A stretch of DNA of 64,000 nt from Reticulitermes speratus. Its lineage: Eukaryota > Arthropoda > Insecta > Blattodea > Rhinotermitidae. Below are positions 33,288-46,944 of this stretch, piece after piece (the first letter of the stretch is position 1; each line of letters begins with the position of its first letter). The translations under genes and the position numbers were made by a program. The notes beneath the pieces were generated by a model. The model searched no databases, was not told the origin of the DNA, and worked only from the letters and a program-made list of their open reading frames with translations. Location: assembly GCA_021186555.1 (NCBI GenBank), contig JAJKFL010000012.1:1674001-1738000 (forward strand). Direction: 5' to 3'.

Positions 33288-35210
33288 AATATAACATTAA
33301 CCTCAGTTATATTTAAAGACCCAGCTCGTACCGCGCAGTAAACACACTCCGTCTCAGTTATACAAACCAGTCAGTTAATGTTGTACAGTGAAATAATCGC
33401 TGTTTGTTCTGAGATCCACACAAAACACATAAATACAGTCCGTACCGCGCAGTAAACACACTCCGTCTCAGTTATACAAACCAGTCAGTTAATGTTGTAC
33501 AGTGAAATAATCGCTGTTTGTTCTGAGATCCACACAAAACACATAAATACAGTCCGTACCGCGCAGTAAACACACTCCGTCTCAGTTATACAAACCAGTC
33601 AGTTAATGCTGTACAGTGAAATAATCGCTGTTTGTTCTGAGATCCACACAAAACACATAAATACAGTCCGTACCGCGCAGTAAACACACTCCGTCTCAGT
33701 TATACAAACCAGTCAGTTAATGCTGTACAGTGAAATAATCGCTGTTTGTTCTGAGATCCACACAAAACACATAAATACAGTCCGTACCGCGCAGTAAACA
33801 CACTCCGTCTCAGTTATACAAACCAGTCAGTTAATGTTGTACAGTGAAATAATCGCTGTTTGTTCTGAGATCCACACAAAACACATAAATACAGTCCGTA
33901 CCGCGCAGTAAACACACTCCGTCTCAGTTATACAAACCAGTCAGTTAATGTTGTACAGTGAAATAATCGCTGTTTGTTCTGAGATCCACACAAAACACAT
34001 AAATACAGTCCGTACCGCGCAGTAAACACACTCCGTCTCAGTTATACAAACCAGTCAGTTAATGTTGTACAGTGAAATAATCGCTGTTTGTTCTGAGATC
34101 CACACAAAACACATAAATACAGTCCGTACCGCGCAGTAAACACACTCCGTCTCAGTTATACAAACCAGTCAGTTAATGCTGTACAGTGAAATAATCGCTG
34201 TTTGTTCTGAGATCCACACAAAACACATAAATACAGTCCGTACCGCGCAGTAAACACACTCCGTCTCAGTTATACAAACCAGTCAGTTAATGCTGTACAG
34301 TGAAATAATCGCTGTTTGTTCTGAGATCCACACAAAACACATAAATACAGTCCGTACCGCGCAGTAAACACACTCCGTCTCAGTTATACAAACCAGTCAG
34401 TTAATGTTGTACAGTGAAATAATCGCTGTTTGTTCTGAGATCCACACAAAACACATAAATACAGTCCGTACCGCGCAGTAAACACACTCCGTCTCAGTTA
34501 TACAAACCAGTCAGTTAATGTTGTACAGTGAAATAATCGCTGTTTGTTCTGAGATCCACACAAAACACATAAATACAGTCCGTACCGCGCAGTAAACACA
34601 CTCCGTCTCAGTTATACAAACCAGTCAGTTAATGTGTACAGTGAAATAATCGCTGTTTGTTCTGAGATCCACACAAAACACATAAATACAGTCCGTACCG
34701 CGCAGTAAACACACTCCGTCTCAGTTATACAAACCAGTCAGTTAATGCTGTACAGTGAAATAATCGCTGTTTGTTCTGAGATCCACACAAAACACATAAA
34801 TACAGTCCGTACCGCGCAGTAAACACACTCCGTCTCAGTTATACAAACCAGTCAGTTAATGCTGTACAGTGAAATAATCGCTGTTTGTTCTGAGATCCAC
34901 ACAAAACACATAAATACAGTCCGTACCGCGCAGTAAACACACTCCGTCTCAGTTATACAAACCAGTCAGTTAATGTTGTACAGTGAAATAATCGCTGTTT
35001 GTTCTGAGATCCACACAAAACACATAAATACAGTCCGTACCGCGCAGTAAACACACTCCGTCTCAGTTATACAAACCAGTCAGTTAATGCTGTACAGTGA
35101 AATAATCGCTGTTTGTTCTGAGATCCACACAAAACACATAAATACACTGTGTGGGCAGAACGTAGAATTGTTGAATGTTAAACTTGGTGGTACATATAGT
35201 AACCACTGCG
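33288..35210 (+). mobile_element. Satellite-cored element, copy without second array
   Basis: Left end, 16 units of 114 bp (33322-35144), then the right end once only (35145-35210, GGTGGTACATATAGTAACCA). It shows that the 43/44-bp expansion is optional and later. Confidence 0.85.
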
Positions 35211-35689
35211 CTATGAACAGGCAAAGACGTAAACTAGCAGAACAGCCAACAGCGCTGCTGTTCTGCACCGTCCTGCCGCTGACAGTTGCTCACACAACAA
35301 TACGCTCAGTCGATTCTCTTGCTCCACCCCATCATATCTATACATCCGTTTTAATTCCATCTTGAGTCTGCTCCTTCTGATATTGCCAGCTCATATATTC
35401 TTACCGACTTCGTCAACCTACGTCCTTCAAGTTAAGAGTCCCAATCGCGTAAGAACTACACTAATGCGCAACATCCCAGAAAGCGCAGATCTCATTACAT
35501 CGGACGTCACATATCCATCCTTCTCACCGTTATGCCTTCGCGCAAAGTTTCTACGCAATCAACGTACACCGTGAAAGCTATGAGGAATGAGTGTAGCTCC
35601 ACTCATTGCAGCTCCACTAGATTTGTACGTGTATCATGGTCACGCTTCGTCCACAAGCTTTAAACGCCGAGGAACGTCCGGTGGTACAC
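35211..35689. other. No gene recognised
   Basis: A SINE-tail-like inverted piece (GAGTGTAGCTCCACTCATTG) lies at 35590-35610. Short frames at 35087-35574 have no domain. Confidence 0.4.
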
Positions 35690-38166
35690 GTACAGCCACA
35701 ACATTAGCCACGACTTAGCACACGACATAGCCATACCGTCATTAGCCACACGACCATTCGCGCCACAAGTATTACGAACACGTACAGCGACTATAGCCAC
35801 AGAGGACTTAGACCACACATTAAATCCACTAAGGACGATTAAGTCACCGACATAGACACAGACTTACAACGCCGAGGACAGCCGGTACACGAATTAGCCA
35901 CAGGACATTAGACCAACGACATTAGCCACAGAATTAGCACAGACATTAGCCACAGACATTAGCCACAGGACATTAGCCACACGACATTAGCCACAGGACA
36001 TTAGACACACGACATTAGCCACAGGACATTAGACAGAGGACATTAGTCACAGGACATTAGCCACAGGACATTAGCCACACGACATTAGCCACAGGACATT
36101 AGACAGACATACAAAGACATTAGACACAGGACATTAGACAACGACATTAGCCACAGGACATTAGCACAGGACATTAGCCACACGACATTAGACACAGGAT
36201 ATTAGCACACACGACATTAGCCACAGGACATTAGACAAGGACATTAGCCACAGACATTAGCACAGGACATTAGCCACACGACATTAGACACAGGACATTA
36301 GCCACACGACATTAGACAAAGGACATTAGACACAGACATTAGCCACACGACATTAGCCACAGACATTAGCCACAGGACATTAGACACACGACATTAGCCA
36401 CACGACATTAGCCACAGGACATTAGCACACATGCACGATTAGACACAGGACATTAGCCACACGACATTAGCCACAGGACATTAGCCACAGGACATTAGCC
36501 ACACGACATTAGCCACAGGACATTAGCCACAGACATTAGCACACACGACATTAGCCACAGGACATTAGACCACACGACATTAGCCACACGACATTAGCCA
36601 CACGACATTAGCCACACAGCGACATTAGCCACACGACATTAGCCACAGGACATTAGCCACAGACATTAGCCGACATTAGCCACACGACATTAGCCACAGG
36701 ACATTAGCCACAGGACATTAGCCACACACATTACCACAGGACATTAGACACACCACAGACATTAGCCACACGACATTAGCCACAGGACATTAGCACAGAC
36801 ATTAGCCACACGACATTAGCCACAGACATTAGCCACAGGACATTAGACACAGACATTAGCCACACGACATTAAACCCACAGGACATTAGCCACACGACAT
36901 TAGACACACGACATTAGCCACACGACATTAGCCACACGACATTAGCCACACGACATTAGCCCAGACATTAGCCACAGATACATTAGACACACGACATTAG
37001 CCACACGACATTAGCCACAGACATTAGCCACAGACATTAGCACACACGACATTAGCCACACGACATTAGCCACAGGACATTAGCCACAGGACATTACATT
37101 AGACACAGCATATAGCAAACAATTACCACAACTAGCCACAGACATAGCACGGCATAGCCACACGACATTACACAGCATTAGCCACAGGAATAGACACACG
37201 ACATTAGCCACACGACATTAGCCACAGACATTAGCCACACGACATTAGCCACACGACATTAGCCACAGACAATAGACCACAGACATTAGCCACACGACAT
37301 TACCACGACATTAGCCACAGGACATAGACACAGAATAGCCACACGACATAGCACAGACATTAGCCACAGGACATTAGCCCCGACATTAGCCACAGACATT
37401 AGCCACAGACATTAGCCACACGACATTAGCCACACGACATTAGCCACAGGACATTAGACACACGACATTAGCCACACGACATTAGCCACAGACATTAGCC
37501 ACAGGACATTAGACACACGACATTAGCCACACGACATTAGCCACAGACATAGCCACAGGACATAGCCCCAGGACATTAGCCACAGACATTTAACCACAAA
37601 GCCACAGGGCATTAGCCACACGACATTAGCCACAGACATTAGCCACAGACATAAGCCACAGGACATTAGCCACAGGACATTAGCCACAGACATTAGCCAC
37701 AGAATTAGACACAAGGACATTAGACACACGACATTAGCCACACGACATTAGACACAGGACATTAGCCACACGACATTAGCCACACGACATTAGCCACAGG
37801 ACATTAGACACAGGACATTAGCCACACGACATTAGCCACGGACATTAGCCACAGACATAGACACAGGACATTAGCCCACGAACATAAGCCACAGACATTA
37901 GCCACAGGACATTAGCCACAGGACATTAGCCACCATTAACACAGGACATTAGCCACAGCATATTAGACACAGACATTAACACACGACTTAGCCACACGAC
38001 ATTAGCCATAGGACTTAGACACAGACATTAGCCACACGACATTAGCCACACACATTACCAACGACATTAGCCACACGACATTAGCCACAGGACATTAGAC
38101 ACAGGACATAGCCACACGACATTAGCCACAGGACATTAGCCACAGGACATTAGCCACAGGACATTC
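35690..38166. repeat. 14-bp minisatellite, about 170 degenerate units
   Basis: The unit is ACATTAGCCACAGG or ACATTAGCCACACG, with many indels and dropped bases throughout (for example ATAGC, CATTACC). It is the most degenerate array in the window. Every unit carries an ATTA/TAAT core. Confidence 0.9.
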
Positions 38167-38249
38167 TCTGAATTTATTCTTAGTACAGGTTTGAAGTCAC
38201 GTGATACGGGATGGCTCATCGGTATTGCGGCCAGTCTCCGCGCTACACG

Positions 38250-38548
38250 GGGCTCGTGGTGGCGCAGTTGGTTGAGGCACTGCGCTACAAACCGAAGGTC
38301 GCGGGTTCGATTCCCGATGGTGTCACTGGAACTTTTCATTGACATAATCGTTTCGGTCGCACTATGGCCCTGGGGTCGACTCAGCCTCTAACAAAAATGA
38401 GTACCAGGAATCTTTCCTGGGGGTAAAGGCGGCCGGTGCGTAGGGCTGACAACCTTACCACCTTCATGTGCCGATTGTCTGAAAAATCTGGGAGCCTCAA
38501 CCTGCTGGATCCCTAAGGGCCTGTCCAGGCCTGAAATGGCGTTGCTGT
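38250..38548 (+). mobile_element. SINE-A copy
   Basis: It has a complete tRNA-like head (GGTGGCGCAGTTGGTTGAGG; CGGGTTCGATTCCC) and the family body to GGCCTGTCCAGGCC. This is the clearest + strand copy and was used to define the family. Confidence 0.8.
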
Positions 38549-38654
38549 ACCTTTTTTTACCGCGCTACACTGCCAATGATCTCGGGGTCAATGGGTTTCT
38601 GTTGTCCAGAGCACCCAGGATGGCTGTGTGTCTACAGGCCTCTTATCTAAGGCG

Positions 38655-38790
38655 TACCGGGAGTAAAGTGGCCGGGACGTGAGGCTGACCCCTATATCTA
38701 GTGCCTACGTGAAGAATGCGTGGCGGGATATGCAGGCTACCTCCATTCCGCCATACTGTTTCGTACTTCGGTGCTTAATAAAGGCGTTCA
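38655..38790 (+). mobile_element. SINE-C-related tail
   Basis: It carries the tail signature GTACCGGGAGTAAAGTGGCC followed by GCTGACCCC…ATCTAGTGCC, ending in AATAAAGG. It lacks a tRNA-like head and is diverged from the SINE-C at 61248. Confidence 0.5.
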
Positions 38791-38894
38791 TTCACTTGAC
38801 TGCTTTCGAACTGTGTGGCTGTAAGAAGTTAGCACAGGAATAATATTGAAATGAGTCTTCAAACAATAGGATTGCAGGCAGCATTGTGCATTCT

Positions 38895-38970
38895 TAAGGT
38901 TCAGAATAGGGAGACGTGGAAGGCTTTTGTGTAAACGACAATGAACTGTTGGCTTCCATAAAATGCAGGT
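38895..38970 (+). mobile_element. Short LINE tail fragment
   Basis: The sequence reads VQNRETWKAFV, then a stop, then a TTMN-like block and 3'-UTR start (CTTCCATAAAATGC). It matches the terminal block of the LINE family elsewhere in the window. Confidence 0.4.
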
Positions 38971-39175
38971 GTGGCACTGCTAGCTTCACACGGCCTGCTC
39001 TATGGACTAGTAATGGCCGTGACGTCACGTGCCTCCTGACTGCACCTGGCAACAGGCCAGCCAATCACGGTGCTTACGTACCCCAGCCAATGGCTCTGAG
39101 GAAAATCTCGGCGGCCGTCCCACTTAACAAATGGCGAAGGGAAGAGCGAAAGAGACTTCTGGTTCTTGCTGTCTC

Positions 39176-39430
39176 TGCTTGTCGGAAGGTCGCGGGTTCG
39201 ATTCCCGATGTGTCATTGGAATTTTTCATTGACATAATCCTTCCGGCCGCACTATGGCCCTGGGGTCGACTCAGCTTCTAACAGAAATGAGTACCAGGAA
39301 CATTTCCTGGGAGGTAAAGGCGGCCGGTGCGTAGGGCTGACAACCTTACCACCTTCATGTGCCGATTGTCTACAAATCTGTGAGCCTCAACCTGCTGGAA
39401 CCCTGAGGGCCTGTCAGGCCTGTAATGGGA
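39176..39430 (+). mobile_element. SINE-A, 5'-truncated
   Basis: It starts inside the head just before the B box (CGGAAGGTCGCGGGTTCGAT) and runs to GGCCTGTCAGGCC. The A box is missing. Confidence 0.75.
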
Positions 39431-39734
39431 TTGCTTTACGTTTTTACTTGTCATGTACCGGGGGGCTTCGCCCCTTCCTGTACCCGAAGTGTGCTTCGCA
39501 GATCCGTGCGAACAGTTGCTAAGCTATCCGCGGATACTTTCTGTATCGGCGGATACTTTCTGTATCGGCGGATACTTTCTGTATCGGCTACTTTGAAGTT
39601 TGCGGCCTTTCTAATTAATGGAGCAGTCTGTGGTAAAGACGGCCGCACGGGCTGCACACGGACGGACAGTCACCTTACACACGACTTGTCCGTGTACACG
39701 ACATGAAGGCGTATTGGGGTACAGATTTAAACGC

Positions 39735-39915
39735 CACTCATTCTTAATCTCGGCACTAGTTGGAGGTGAGTGGTCAGCTTCACGCTCCGCTCACCTTAGC
39801 GTCCATGCATATGCAGCTGGGTGGACCCCTGAGCTGGCCTGGACAATGGAAAAGAGAAAAGTCTTTTGCTACTGCCGGGAATGGAACCCTGGATCGTCCA
39901 GGTAATAGTCTCGGA
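39735..39915 (-). mobile_element. tRNA-SINE relative, minus strand
   Basis: It is similar in layout to 24185-24390: GAGTGGTCAGCTTCACGCTC tail signature, TGGACAATGG body, and a B-box-like GGTTCCATTCCC on minus. A degenerate GAAACGTC string follows at 39953. Confidence 0.45.
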
Positions 39916-40856
39916 CTGCTTGATGTGTGACGGTGAAGGCAGTAGGTTCCTTCGAAACGTCTGGATCCAATGCCATAAATCCGCTGTGAGAAGCGGAAAT
40001 TTGCATCAGTTGTTATTCTGTGTGCAGGCAGACCGCAATAAATCATAACGCCAGGTCCTGGCCACCTGCGACCTCAGACAATGTTGTGACGTACCTGTGG
40101 CTCCGGGTGCGATTGATTGGCAGCTATAAACCGGCATTCTCACGGTGCCGGCTGCAGTAGCGCATTGTGTCTTACGGTAATGAGTATGCAGAGTGCTGGG
40201 GGCGAGGTTCTTGGAAGGCAGGGTGCTGCACATCTAAGGTGTCGGCGAGGTGTGAAAGAGGCTGAAGTGTCAGGCGGTGTCAGTTGGCTGCTAAGACCTT
40301 GCGGCTGGCCAGTCGCCGTACACACTGGTCCTTGGTCACCTGCTGCCATGTTGTGCTGTGTCTCTGTCTGTCTACATCACCGCCATTGCACGGTTCGTGG
40401 GACCAAACAAGCGTTTTGCATTGCAGATGCATTCCAATGTTCGTGATTCCGGTGTTCGTGACGATTTTGTCCGTGCCACTTGTCACAGTAGGCTAGCAGG
40501 CCCCTCCCACTGCAGCCTATATCTTGCCCACTGCGGAATGCCCAAAAATGCCTCAACACTGTTGCATAAACTTAGGCGGGCGATAAAGTAGGCCCTGTCT
40601 GTGACGACGTATGGGAGGGTGGAGGTTAAGCTCCATAGACATTCATGCCTCATGTCCCTTCCACAGACACAACACCTTGTTTGCTCGCTCATGAAAAGTA
40701 ACTGATGTTACGTCAGAACATGTCAAAGCGACGTTGCGTGTTCCGGAGAATAAAACGTGGTGTTGGTGTGAATGGGGGGCGTGGTGGTTTTGATCTGAAA
40801 CTGGACACAGACTCTTATCACGAGAAGGTCATATGGCGACGCTCTGGTTGTTGCGA
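39916..40856. other. No gene recognised
   Basis: Many short overlapping frames on both strands (40006-40692) lack domains, and their overlap argues against coding. No SINE was identified. Confidence 0.45.
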
Positions 40857-43577
40857 GCGGCATTATATGAGCCTGTAACAATTATGAGCGGCATTATATC
40901 AGCCTGTAACAGTTATGAGCGGCATTATATGAGCCTGTAACCATTATGAGCGGCATTATATGAGCCTGTAACCATTATGAGCGGCATTATATGAGCCTGG
41001 AACAATTATGAGCGGCATTATATCAGCCTGTAACAATTATGAGCGGCATTATATCAGCCTGTAACAATTATGAGCGGCATTATATCAGCCTGCAACAATT
41101 ATGAGCGGCATTATATGAGCCTGTAACAATTATGAGCGGCATTATATGAACCTGTAACAATTATGAGCGGCATTATATGAGCCTGGAACAATTATGAGCG
41201 GCATTATATCAGCCTGTAACAGTTATGAGCGGCATTATATGAGCCTGTAACCATTATGAGCGGCATTATATGAGCCTGGAACAATTATGAGCAGCATTAT
41301 ATCAGCCTGTAACAGTTATGAGCGGCATTATATCAGCCTGTAACAATTATGAGCGGCATTATATCAGCCTGGAACAATTATGAGCGGCATTATATCAGCC
41401 TGTAACAGTTATGAGCGGCATTATATCAGCCTGTAACAATTATGAGCGGCATTATATCAGCCTGTAACAATTATGAGCGGCATTATATCAGCCTGTAACC
41501 ATTATGAGCGGCATTATACAGCTTGTAACAATTATGAGCGGCATTATATGAACCTGTAACAGTTATGAGCGGCAATTATATATCAGCCTGTAACAATTAT
41601 ATGGAGCGCGCATTGAATATCAGCCTGTAACAATTATGAGCGGCATTATATCAGCCTGTAACAATTATGAGCGGCATTATATCAGCCTGTAACAATTATG
41701 AGCGGCATTATATCAGCCTGTAACAATTATGAGCGGCATTATATCAGCCTGTAACAATTATGAGCGGCATTATATCAGCCTGTAACCATTATGAGCGGCA
41801 TTATACGAGCTTGTAACAATTATGAGCGGCATTATATGAACCTGTAACAGTTATGAGCGGCATTATATGAGCCTGTAACCATTATGAGCGGCATTATATG
41901 AGCCTGGAACAATTATGAGCGGCATTATATCAGCCTGTAACAATTATGAGCGGCATTATATCAGCCTGTAACAATTATGAGCGGCATTATATCAGCCTGC
42001 AACAATTATGAGCGGCATTATATGAGCCTGTAACAATTATGAGCGGCATTATATGAACCTGTAACAATTATGAGCGGCATTATATGAGCCTGGAACAATT
42101 ATGAGCGGCATTATATCAGCCTGTAACAGTTATGAGCGGCATTATATGAGCCTGTAACCATTATGAGCGGCATTATATGAGCCTGGAACAATTATGAGCG
42201 GCATTATATCAGCCTGTAACAGTTATGAGCGGCATTATATCAGCCTGTAACAATTATGAGCGGCATTATATCAGCCTGGAACAATTATGAGCGGCATTAT
42301 ATCAGCCTGTAACAGTTATGAGCGGCATTATATCAGCCTGTAACAATTATGAGCGGCATTATATCAGCCTGTAACAATTATGAGCGGCATTATATCAGCC
42401 TGTAACCATTATGAGCGGCATTATACGAGCTTGTAACAATTATGAGCGGCATTATATGAACCTGTAACAGTTATGAGCGGCATTATATCAGCCTGTAACA
42501 ATTATGAGCGGCATTATATCAGCCTGTAACAATTATGAGCGGCATTATATCAGCCTGTAACAATTATGAGCGGCATTATATCAGCCTGTAACAATTATGA
42601 GCGGCATTATATCAGCCTGCAACAATTATGAGCGGCATTATATCAGCCTGTAACAATTATGAGCGGCATTATATGAACCTGTAACAATTATGAGCGGCAT
42701 TATATCAGCCTGTAACCATTATGAGCGGCATTATATGAGCCTGTAACAATTATGAGCGGCATTATATGAACCTGTAACAATTATGAGCGGCATTATATCA
42801 GCCTGTAACAGTTATGAGCGGCATTATATGAGCCTGTAACCATTATGAGCGGCATTATATGAACCTGTAACAATTATGAGCGGCATTATATGAGCCTGTA
42901 ACAATTATGAGCGGCATTATATGAGCCTGTAACAATTATGAGCGGCATTATATGAACCTGTAACAATTACGAGCGGCATTATATCAGCCTGTAACCATTA
43001 TGAGCGGCATTATACGAGCTTGTAACAATTATGAGCGGCATTATATGAACCTGTAGCAATTATGAGCGGCATTATATCAGCCAGTAACAATTATGACCGG
43101 CATTATATGGGCCTGTAACAATTATGAGCGGCATTATATCAGCCTGTAACAAAAAGAGCGGCATTATATGAGCCTGTAACAGTTATGAGCGGCATTATAT
43201 GAGCCTGTAACAATTATGAGCGGCATTATATCAGCCTATAACAATTATGAGCGGTATTATATGAGCGACATTATATTAGCCTGTAACAATTATGAGCGGC
43301 ATTATATGAGCCTGTAACAATTGAGCTGCATTATATCAGCCTGTAACAGTTATGAGCGGCATTATATCAGCCTGTAACAATTATGAGCGGCATTATATGA
43401 GCCTGTAACAATTATGAGCGGCATTATATCAGCCTGTAACAATTATGAGCTGCATTTTATAAGCCTGTAACAGTTATGAGCGGCATTATATCAGCCTGTA
43501 ACAATTATGAGCTGCATTTTATGAGCCTGTAACAGTTATGAGCGGCATTATATGAGCCTGTAACAGTTATGAGCGAC
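40857..43577. repeat. 31-bp minisatellite, about 87 units
   Basis: The unit is GAGCGGCATTATATCAGCCT followed by GTAACAATTAT, with variants ATGAGCC, ATGAACC, GGAAC and ACCATT. A block of about 29 units recurs in the same variant order (for example GAGCGG…CCTGGAAC at 41165 and 42072, 907 bp apart). The array ends about 34 bp before the sim bHLH exon. Confidence 0.97.
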
Positions 43578-43602
43578 ATGTTAACAACCTGCACAACTCT
43601 GA

Positions 43603-43794
<192 letters not shown>

Positions 43795-43866
43795 TAGTAG
43801 AGCGTCTGGCTTTGATTGCTTGTGAGGGTGACGTCACTCACAGGCTACTTGCAACACGTGTCGGTG

Positions 43867-44980
43867 CGCGGTACAGGGACAGTATGCGACATATATGTCT
43901 GTTGACATATGTCTGTGTGCAGCGCGTTACAGGGACATTATGCGACACATATGTCTGTTGACATATGTCTGTGTGCAGCGAGTTACAGGGACATTATGCG
44001 ACACATGTCTGTTGACATATGTCTGTGTGCAGCGTCTTACACGGATATTATGCGACACATGTCTGTTGACATATGTCTGTGTGCAGCGTGTTACACGGAC
44101 ATTATGCGACACATGTCTGTTGACATATGTCTGTGTGCAGCGAGTTACAGGGACATTATGCGACACATGTCTGTTGACATATGTCTGTGTGCAGCGTGTT
44201 ACACGGACATTATGCGACACATATGTCTGTTGACATATGTCTGTGTGCAGCGTGTTACACGGACATTATGCGACACATGTCTGTTGACATATGTCTGTGT
44301 GCAGCGTGTTACAGGGACATTATGCGACACATGTCTGTTGACATATGTCTGTGTGCAGCGTGTTACAGGGACATTATGCGACACATATGTCTGTTGACAT
44401 ATGTCTGTGTGCAGCGTGTTACAGGGACATTATGCGACACATGTCTGTTGACATAAGTCTGTGTGCAGCGCGTTACACGGACATTATGCGACACATATGT
44501 CTGTTGACATATGTCTGTGTGCAGCGTGTTACAGGGACATTATGCGACACATGTCTGTTGACATATGTCTGTGTGCAGCGTGTTACAGGGACATTATGCG
44601 ACACATGTCTGTTGACATAAGTCTGTGTGCAGCGCGTTACACGGACATTATGCGACACATATGTCTGTTGACATATGTCTGTGTGCAGCGTGTTACAGGG
44701 ACATTATGCGACACATATGTCTGTTGACATATGTCTGTGTGCAGCGTGTTACAGGGACATTATGCGACACATATGTCTGTTGACATATGTCTGTGTGCAG
44801 CGCGTTACACGGACATTATGCGAAACATATGTCTGTTGACATATGTCTGTGTGCAGCGTGTTACAGGGACATTATGCGACACATATGTCTGTTGACATAT
44901 GTCTGTGTGCAGCGCGGTACAGGGACATTATGCGACACATATGTCTGTTGACATATGTCTGTGTGCAGCGCGGTACAGGG
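43867..44980. repeat. 54/56-bp minisatellite, about 20 units
   Basis: The unit reads ACATATGTCTGTTGACATAT then GTCTGTGTGCAGCGTGTTAC and AGGGACATTATGCGAC. Units differ by presence of an AT dinucleotide (CACATATGTC versus CACATGTC), giving 56 or 54 bp. Open frames on both strands follow from the near multiple-of-three unit. It starts 80 bp after the bHLH exon's donor. Confidence 0.95.
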
Positions 44981-45059
44981 AGGCACTCGCCTACAAATTG
45001 CTATCCACGATGTTTTGCGTAAACTTTCGGCACAAAAGTGTTTAATACAAAAATGTTTA

Positions 45060-45458
45060 ACTTTTCTCAGAGAATTTTAAGTCTAAATCTCAATTAATAA
45101 GTCTAATGCCTGAATGTAAACGACTCATCCAATAGCCTATAGACGAAATATTACTAGCACCTGAAAAAAGTTGCCTAGACAGTTGCCTTGAACTTTGTCT
45201 GGCAATTGTACTATCGACGCAAAGTGCTTCCACCATAACTTCAGCTGCATTCAATATCCATTCAAATATTGAATCAGCCTTGCGTCTTTTATCGATTAAA
45301 GTAACCTCTAAGAACTTCATTAAGTCGCGTTCATCTGTGTCAATCTCCATTTTCTTATATTCTTGATATATACTAAATGGTGACGTCACACCGAACGTAT
45401 CAGCTAAGCTAAACACAGTTACAATAAATTCGCATTCACAAACGTTTTTGATTGTCAT
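45060..45458 (-). pseudogene. hAT-type transposase fragment
   Basis: A 122-residue minus-strand frame is DNA-transposon-like. SIFEWILNAAEVMVEAL, then VDSTIARQSSRQ and YWMSRLHSGIRL, resemble the segment of hAT transposases that ends in a basic RQ.xR motif before an IPFLD-type block. The expected flanking zinc-finger and catalytic regions are missing and the frame stops early, so it is a remnant. It could instead be a domesticated exon, but nothing supports that. A 22-bp array begins exactly at its upstream edge. Confidence 0.45.
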
Positions 45459-46812
45459 GCTAGCTGTCCTACATTGTACTGCTAGCTGTCCTACATTGTC
45501 ATGCTAGCTGTCCTACATTGTACTGCTAGCTGTCCTACATTGTACTGCTAGCTGTCCTACATTGTACTGCTAGCTGTCCTACATTGTACTGCTAGCTGTC
45601 CTACATTGTACTGCTAGCTGTCCTACATTGTACTGCTAGCTGTCCTACATTGTACTGCTAGCTGTCCTACATTGTACTGCTAGCTGTCCTACATTGTACT
45701 GCTAGCTGTCCTACATTGTACTGCTAGCTGTCCTACATTGTACTGCTAGCTGTCCCACATTGTACTGCTAGCTGTCCTACATTGTACTGCTAGCTGTCCT
45801 ACATTGTCATGCTAGCTGTCCTACATTGTACTGCTAGCTGTCCTACATTGTACTGCTAGCTGTCCCACATTGTACTGCTAGCTGTCCTACATTGTACTGC
45901 TAGCTGTCCTACATTGTCATGCTAGCTGTCCTACATTGTCATGCTAGCTGTCCTACATTGTCATGCTAGCTGTCCTACATTGTCATGCTAGCCGTCCTAC
46001 ATTGTCATGCTAGCCGTCCTACATTGTCATGCTAGCTGTCCTACATTGTCATGCTAGCTGTCCTACATTGTCATGCTAGCTGTCCTACATTGTACTGCTA
46101 GCTGTCCTACATTGTACTGCTAGCTGTCCTACATTGTCATGCTAGCTGTCCCACATTGTACTGCTAGCTGTCCTACATTGTCATGCTAGCTGTCCTACAT
46201 TGTCATGCTAGCCGTCCTACATTGTCATGCTAGCTGTCCTACATTGTCATGCTAGCTGTCCTACATTGTCATGCTAGCTGTCCCACATTGTACTGCTAGC
46301 TGTCCTACATTGTACTGCTAGCTGTCCTACATTGTCATGCTAGCTGTCCTACATTGTACTGCTAGCTGTCCTACATTGTACTGCTAGCTGTCCCACATTG
46401 TACTGCTAGCTGTCCTACATTGTACTGCTAGCTGTCCTACATTGTCATGCTAGCTGTCCTACATTGTCATGCTAGCCGTCCTACATTGTCATGCTAGCCG
46501 TCCTACATTGTCATGCTAGCTGTCCTACATTGTCATGCTAGCTGTCCTACATTGTCATGCTAGCCGTCCTACATTGTCATGCTAGCTGTCCTACATTGTC
46601 ATGCTAGCTGTCCTACATTGTCATGCTAGCTGTCCTACATTGTCATGCTAGCCGTCCTACATTGTCATGCTAGCTGTCCTACATTGTCATGCTAGCTGTC
46701 CTACATTGTCATGCTAGCTGTCCCACATTGTCATGCTAGCTGTCCTACATTGTCATGCTAGCTGTCCTACATTGTCATGCTAGCTGTCCTACATTGTCAT
46801 GCTAGCTCTCCT
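45457..46812. repeat. 22-bp minisatellite, about 61 units
   Basis: The unit is GCTAGCTGTCCTACATTGTC followed by AT, alternating in blocks with a version ending ACT. Occasional CCGTCC and CCCAC variants occur. A block of several units repeats at larger scale (compare 45880-46000 with 46410-46530). Confidence 0.95.
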
Positions 46813-46944
46813 ACAACAAATACCTTCTTTCCATTCTCAAATTTCTGCTAATGTTTTTTGCAATAGCAGCGGGTTCAATCCAGCAAGTACGACAAGGATT
46901 ACTTAAATTGTGTCGTAAGTGCGAGTCGAGCACAAAATAAAGCA
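46813..46944. other. Short unique spacer
   Basis: This separates two arrays. GCGGGTTCAATCCAG at 46868 is weakly B-box-like. There is not enough to call a SINE. Confidence 0.3.

Noticed and set aside
35690-38166. Telomere-like repeat because units contain TTAG
   Set aside because: The unit is ACATTAGCCACAGG, not TTAGG. The TTAG is incidental.
38250-38330. Possible tRNA gene in + orientation
   Set aside because: It is the head of SINE-A, repeated at 20143, 39176 and 61545 with a shared body.
40857-43577. Possible CRISPR array
   Set aside because: Direct repeats here, and in all other arrays, are contiguous with no unique spacers, and the DNA is eukaryotic.
45090-45458. Host gene nested in a sim intron
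   Set aside because: The sequence resembles part of a hAT transposase, lacks the rest of the protein and ends early. A transposon remnant is simpler.
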